Below are positions 63,078-64,000 of a stretch of DNA of 64,000 bases, in pieces (positions within the stretch are counted from its first letter, which is position 1; each line of letters opens with the position of its first letter). Under the pieces are notes generated by a model. That model saw only the letters and a program-made list of their open reading frames with translations, was not told where the DNA came from and made no database searches. Made by a program: the position numbers and the translations under genes. Origin of the DNA: Flagellimonas eckloniae (GTDB lineage Bacteria; Bacteroidota; Bacteroidia; Flavobacteriales; Flavobacteriaceae); NCBI RefSeq assembly GCF_001413955.1, contig NZ_LCTZ01000002.1, positions 1,784,501-1,848,500 on the forward strand, in the 5' to 3' direction.

Positions 63078-64000
63078 ATGAAAATAATCAACCTTACGAG
63101 TATCCTAATTGTATTGATAACCAATATTCATTTTGTCCTTGGTCAAGAAATACCTCAACCTGAAAAATCTTATATAAAGGAGATTATAAAGCTTGGCGAA
63201 AGAAAAGCTGTAAAAAAAGCTTTTGCCATTGTGGATGATATTGAGAACGAAACCAATAAGGATCTTATCGTATTAACGGAAATTCCTGCCCCACCGTTTA
63301 AAGAAAGTGTGAGAGCGGAAAAGTTTAAATCCATGCTTGAAGATGCTGGAGCAGATAAAGTATGGATTGATGAAATAGGAAACGTAATTGGGTTAAAAAA
63401 AGGTTCGGAAGAAGGTAAAGTAGTTGCTTTGGACGCTCACTTGGACACGGTTTTTCCTGAAGACACAGATGTTACTGTCAAACAAAAAGGAGATACACTC
63501 TATGCCCCTGGAATTGGAGATGATACAAGAGGACTCGCAATGATCATTGCAACTGTAAAAGCAATCAAAAAAGCAGAAGTAAGAACAAAATCCGATATTT
63601 TATTCATCGGATCTGTTGGTGAAGAAGGTTTAGGTGATCTTAGAGGTGTAAAACATCTATTTAAAAAAGGTAAAACTAAAATTGATTCTTGGATTTCCAT
63701 AGATGGTGGAAAAATGGGAAGGGTTAACAACGCTGGTTTGGGTTCTGTGAGGTACAAAGCCGTTTTTTCTGGAAAAGGAGGACATTCATGGGGTGCGTTT
63801 GGCTTGGCCAATCCGCATCATGCCTTAGGAGCCTCCATTAAGGAGTTTACTTTACACGCATCGGAATTTACTTCAAAAGGCCCAAAAACAAGTTTTAATA
63901 TTGGTCGTATCGGGGGTGGCACCTCAGTAAATTCCATTCCTTTTGAATCTTGGATGGAAGTAGACATGAGGTCTATCAGTGCGGAAAGACTCAAACAAAT
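63078..64000 (+). CDS. M20-family metallopeptidase, exported, 3' end cut by the window
   Basis: My reading from ATG at 63078 gives 307 residues open to the window end. A cleavable signal peptide (about 1-22, ending HFVLGQ) is followed by the peptidase T/M20-like domain. The two-zinc site is visible: DAHLDT (His121, Asp123), GIGDDTRG (Asp148/149) and SVGEEGLGDLRG (Glu182 catalytic, Glu183 metal). The dimerisation lid begins at GKGGHSWGAFG and includes the His of GGHS. It should cleave di- or tripeptides or N-acyl amino acids in the periplasm. The remaining metal ligand lies beyond the edge. Confidence 0.88.
   Translation, partial: MKIINLTSILIVLITNIHFVLGQEIPQPEKSYIKEIIKLGERKAVKKAFAIVDDIENETNKDLIVLTEIPAPPFKESVRAEKFKSMLEDAGADKVWIDEIGNVIGLKKGSEEGKVVALDAHLDTVFPEDTDVTVKQKGDTLYAPGIGDDTRGLAMIIATVKAIKKAEVRTKSDILFIGSVGEEGLGDLRGVKHLFKKGKTKIDSWISIDGGKMGRVNNAGLGSVRYKAVFSGKGGHSWGAFGLANPHHALGASIKEFTLHASEFTSKGPKTSFNIGRIGGGTSVNSIPFESWMEVDMRSISAERLKQ

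Overview
The window looks like a chromosomal stretch of a marine flavobacterium (family Flavobacteriaceae, of the Zobellia/Maribacter/Arenibacter kind; genus is inference). The grounds are low G+C, two SusC/SusD pairs, Bacteroidetes-type lipoprotein signals, TAnnTTTG-type -7 boxes and a carbohydrate-degrading gene set of marine type. It is almost entirely two adjacent polysaccharide utilization loci (PULs) on the minus strand, followed by a small amino-acid/peptide region. No RNA genes, insertion sequences, CRISPR arrays or clear pseudogenes were seen.

Alginate PUL (1-16.2 kb). From high to low coordinate on the minus strand: PL6 lyase, PL17 oligoalginate lyase and a KdgF-type cupin form one operon; SusC, SusD, two PKD-type lipoproteins and a PL7 lyase form a second; a FadR-subfamily GntR regulator and an MFS hexuronate-type transporter (cut by the window edge) follow. 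An RraA-like gene is divergent from PL6. A repeated 13-bp operator, TTGGTTTACCAAA, lies upstream of the SusC operon (three copies), between PL6 and the RraA-like gene (two copies), and upstream of the regulator gene (one good copy plus one degenerate copy). At the first two sites it overlaps a perfect TATATTTG -7 box, which suggests repression and autoregulation of the AusR type. Lyases cut alginate outside and in the periplasm, KdgF linearises the unsaturated monouronate and the MFS carrier imports it. The later enzymes (DEH reductase, KDG kinase, KDPG aldolase) are not in the window.

Sulfated, fucosylated mannose/HexNAc glycan PUL (16.2-60.2 kb). A LytS-type kinase and LytTR response regulator lie upstream of a SusC/SusD pair. 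After a hairpin, twenty genes follow with gaps of at most 34 bp and several 4-bp overlaps: four GH92 alpha-mannosidases, two GH20 beta-hexosaminidases, two GH29 and one GH95 fucosidases, one GH3, one GH130 phosphorylase with an SSF symporter, six formylglycine-type sulfatases, a CBM9-like lipoprotein and a GHL10-like putative glycosidase. The enzymes imply a substrate of alpha-mannose, beta-HexNAc, alpha-fucose and sulfate esters around a Man-beta-GlcNAc core, that is, an N-glycan-like sulfated glycan. No recognised endo-enzyme (GH18, GH85, GH76, GH99) is present, so the exact substrate and the releasing enzyme are the main unknowns.

Right end (60.4-64 kb). A MocR/PdxR-type regulator is divergent from a D-amino-acid-type aminotransferase, which is followed by an exported M20 peptidase cut by the window end. 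This region seems unrelated to the PULs.
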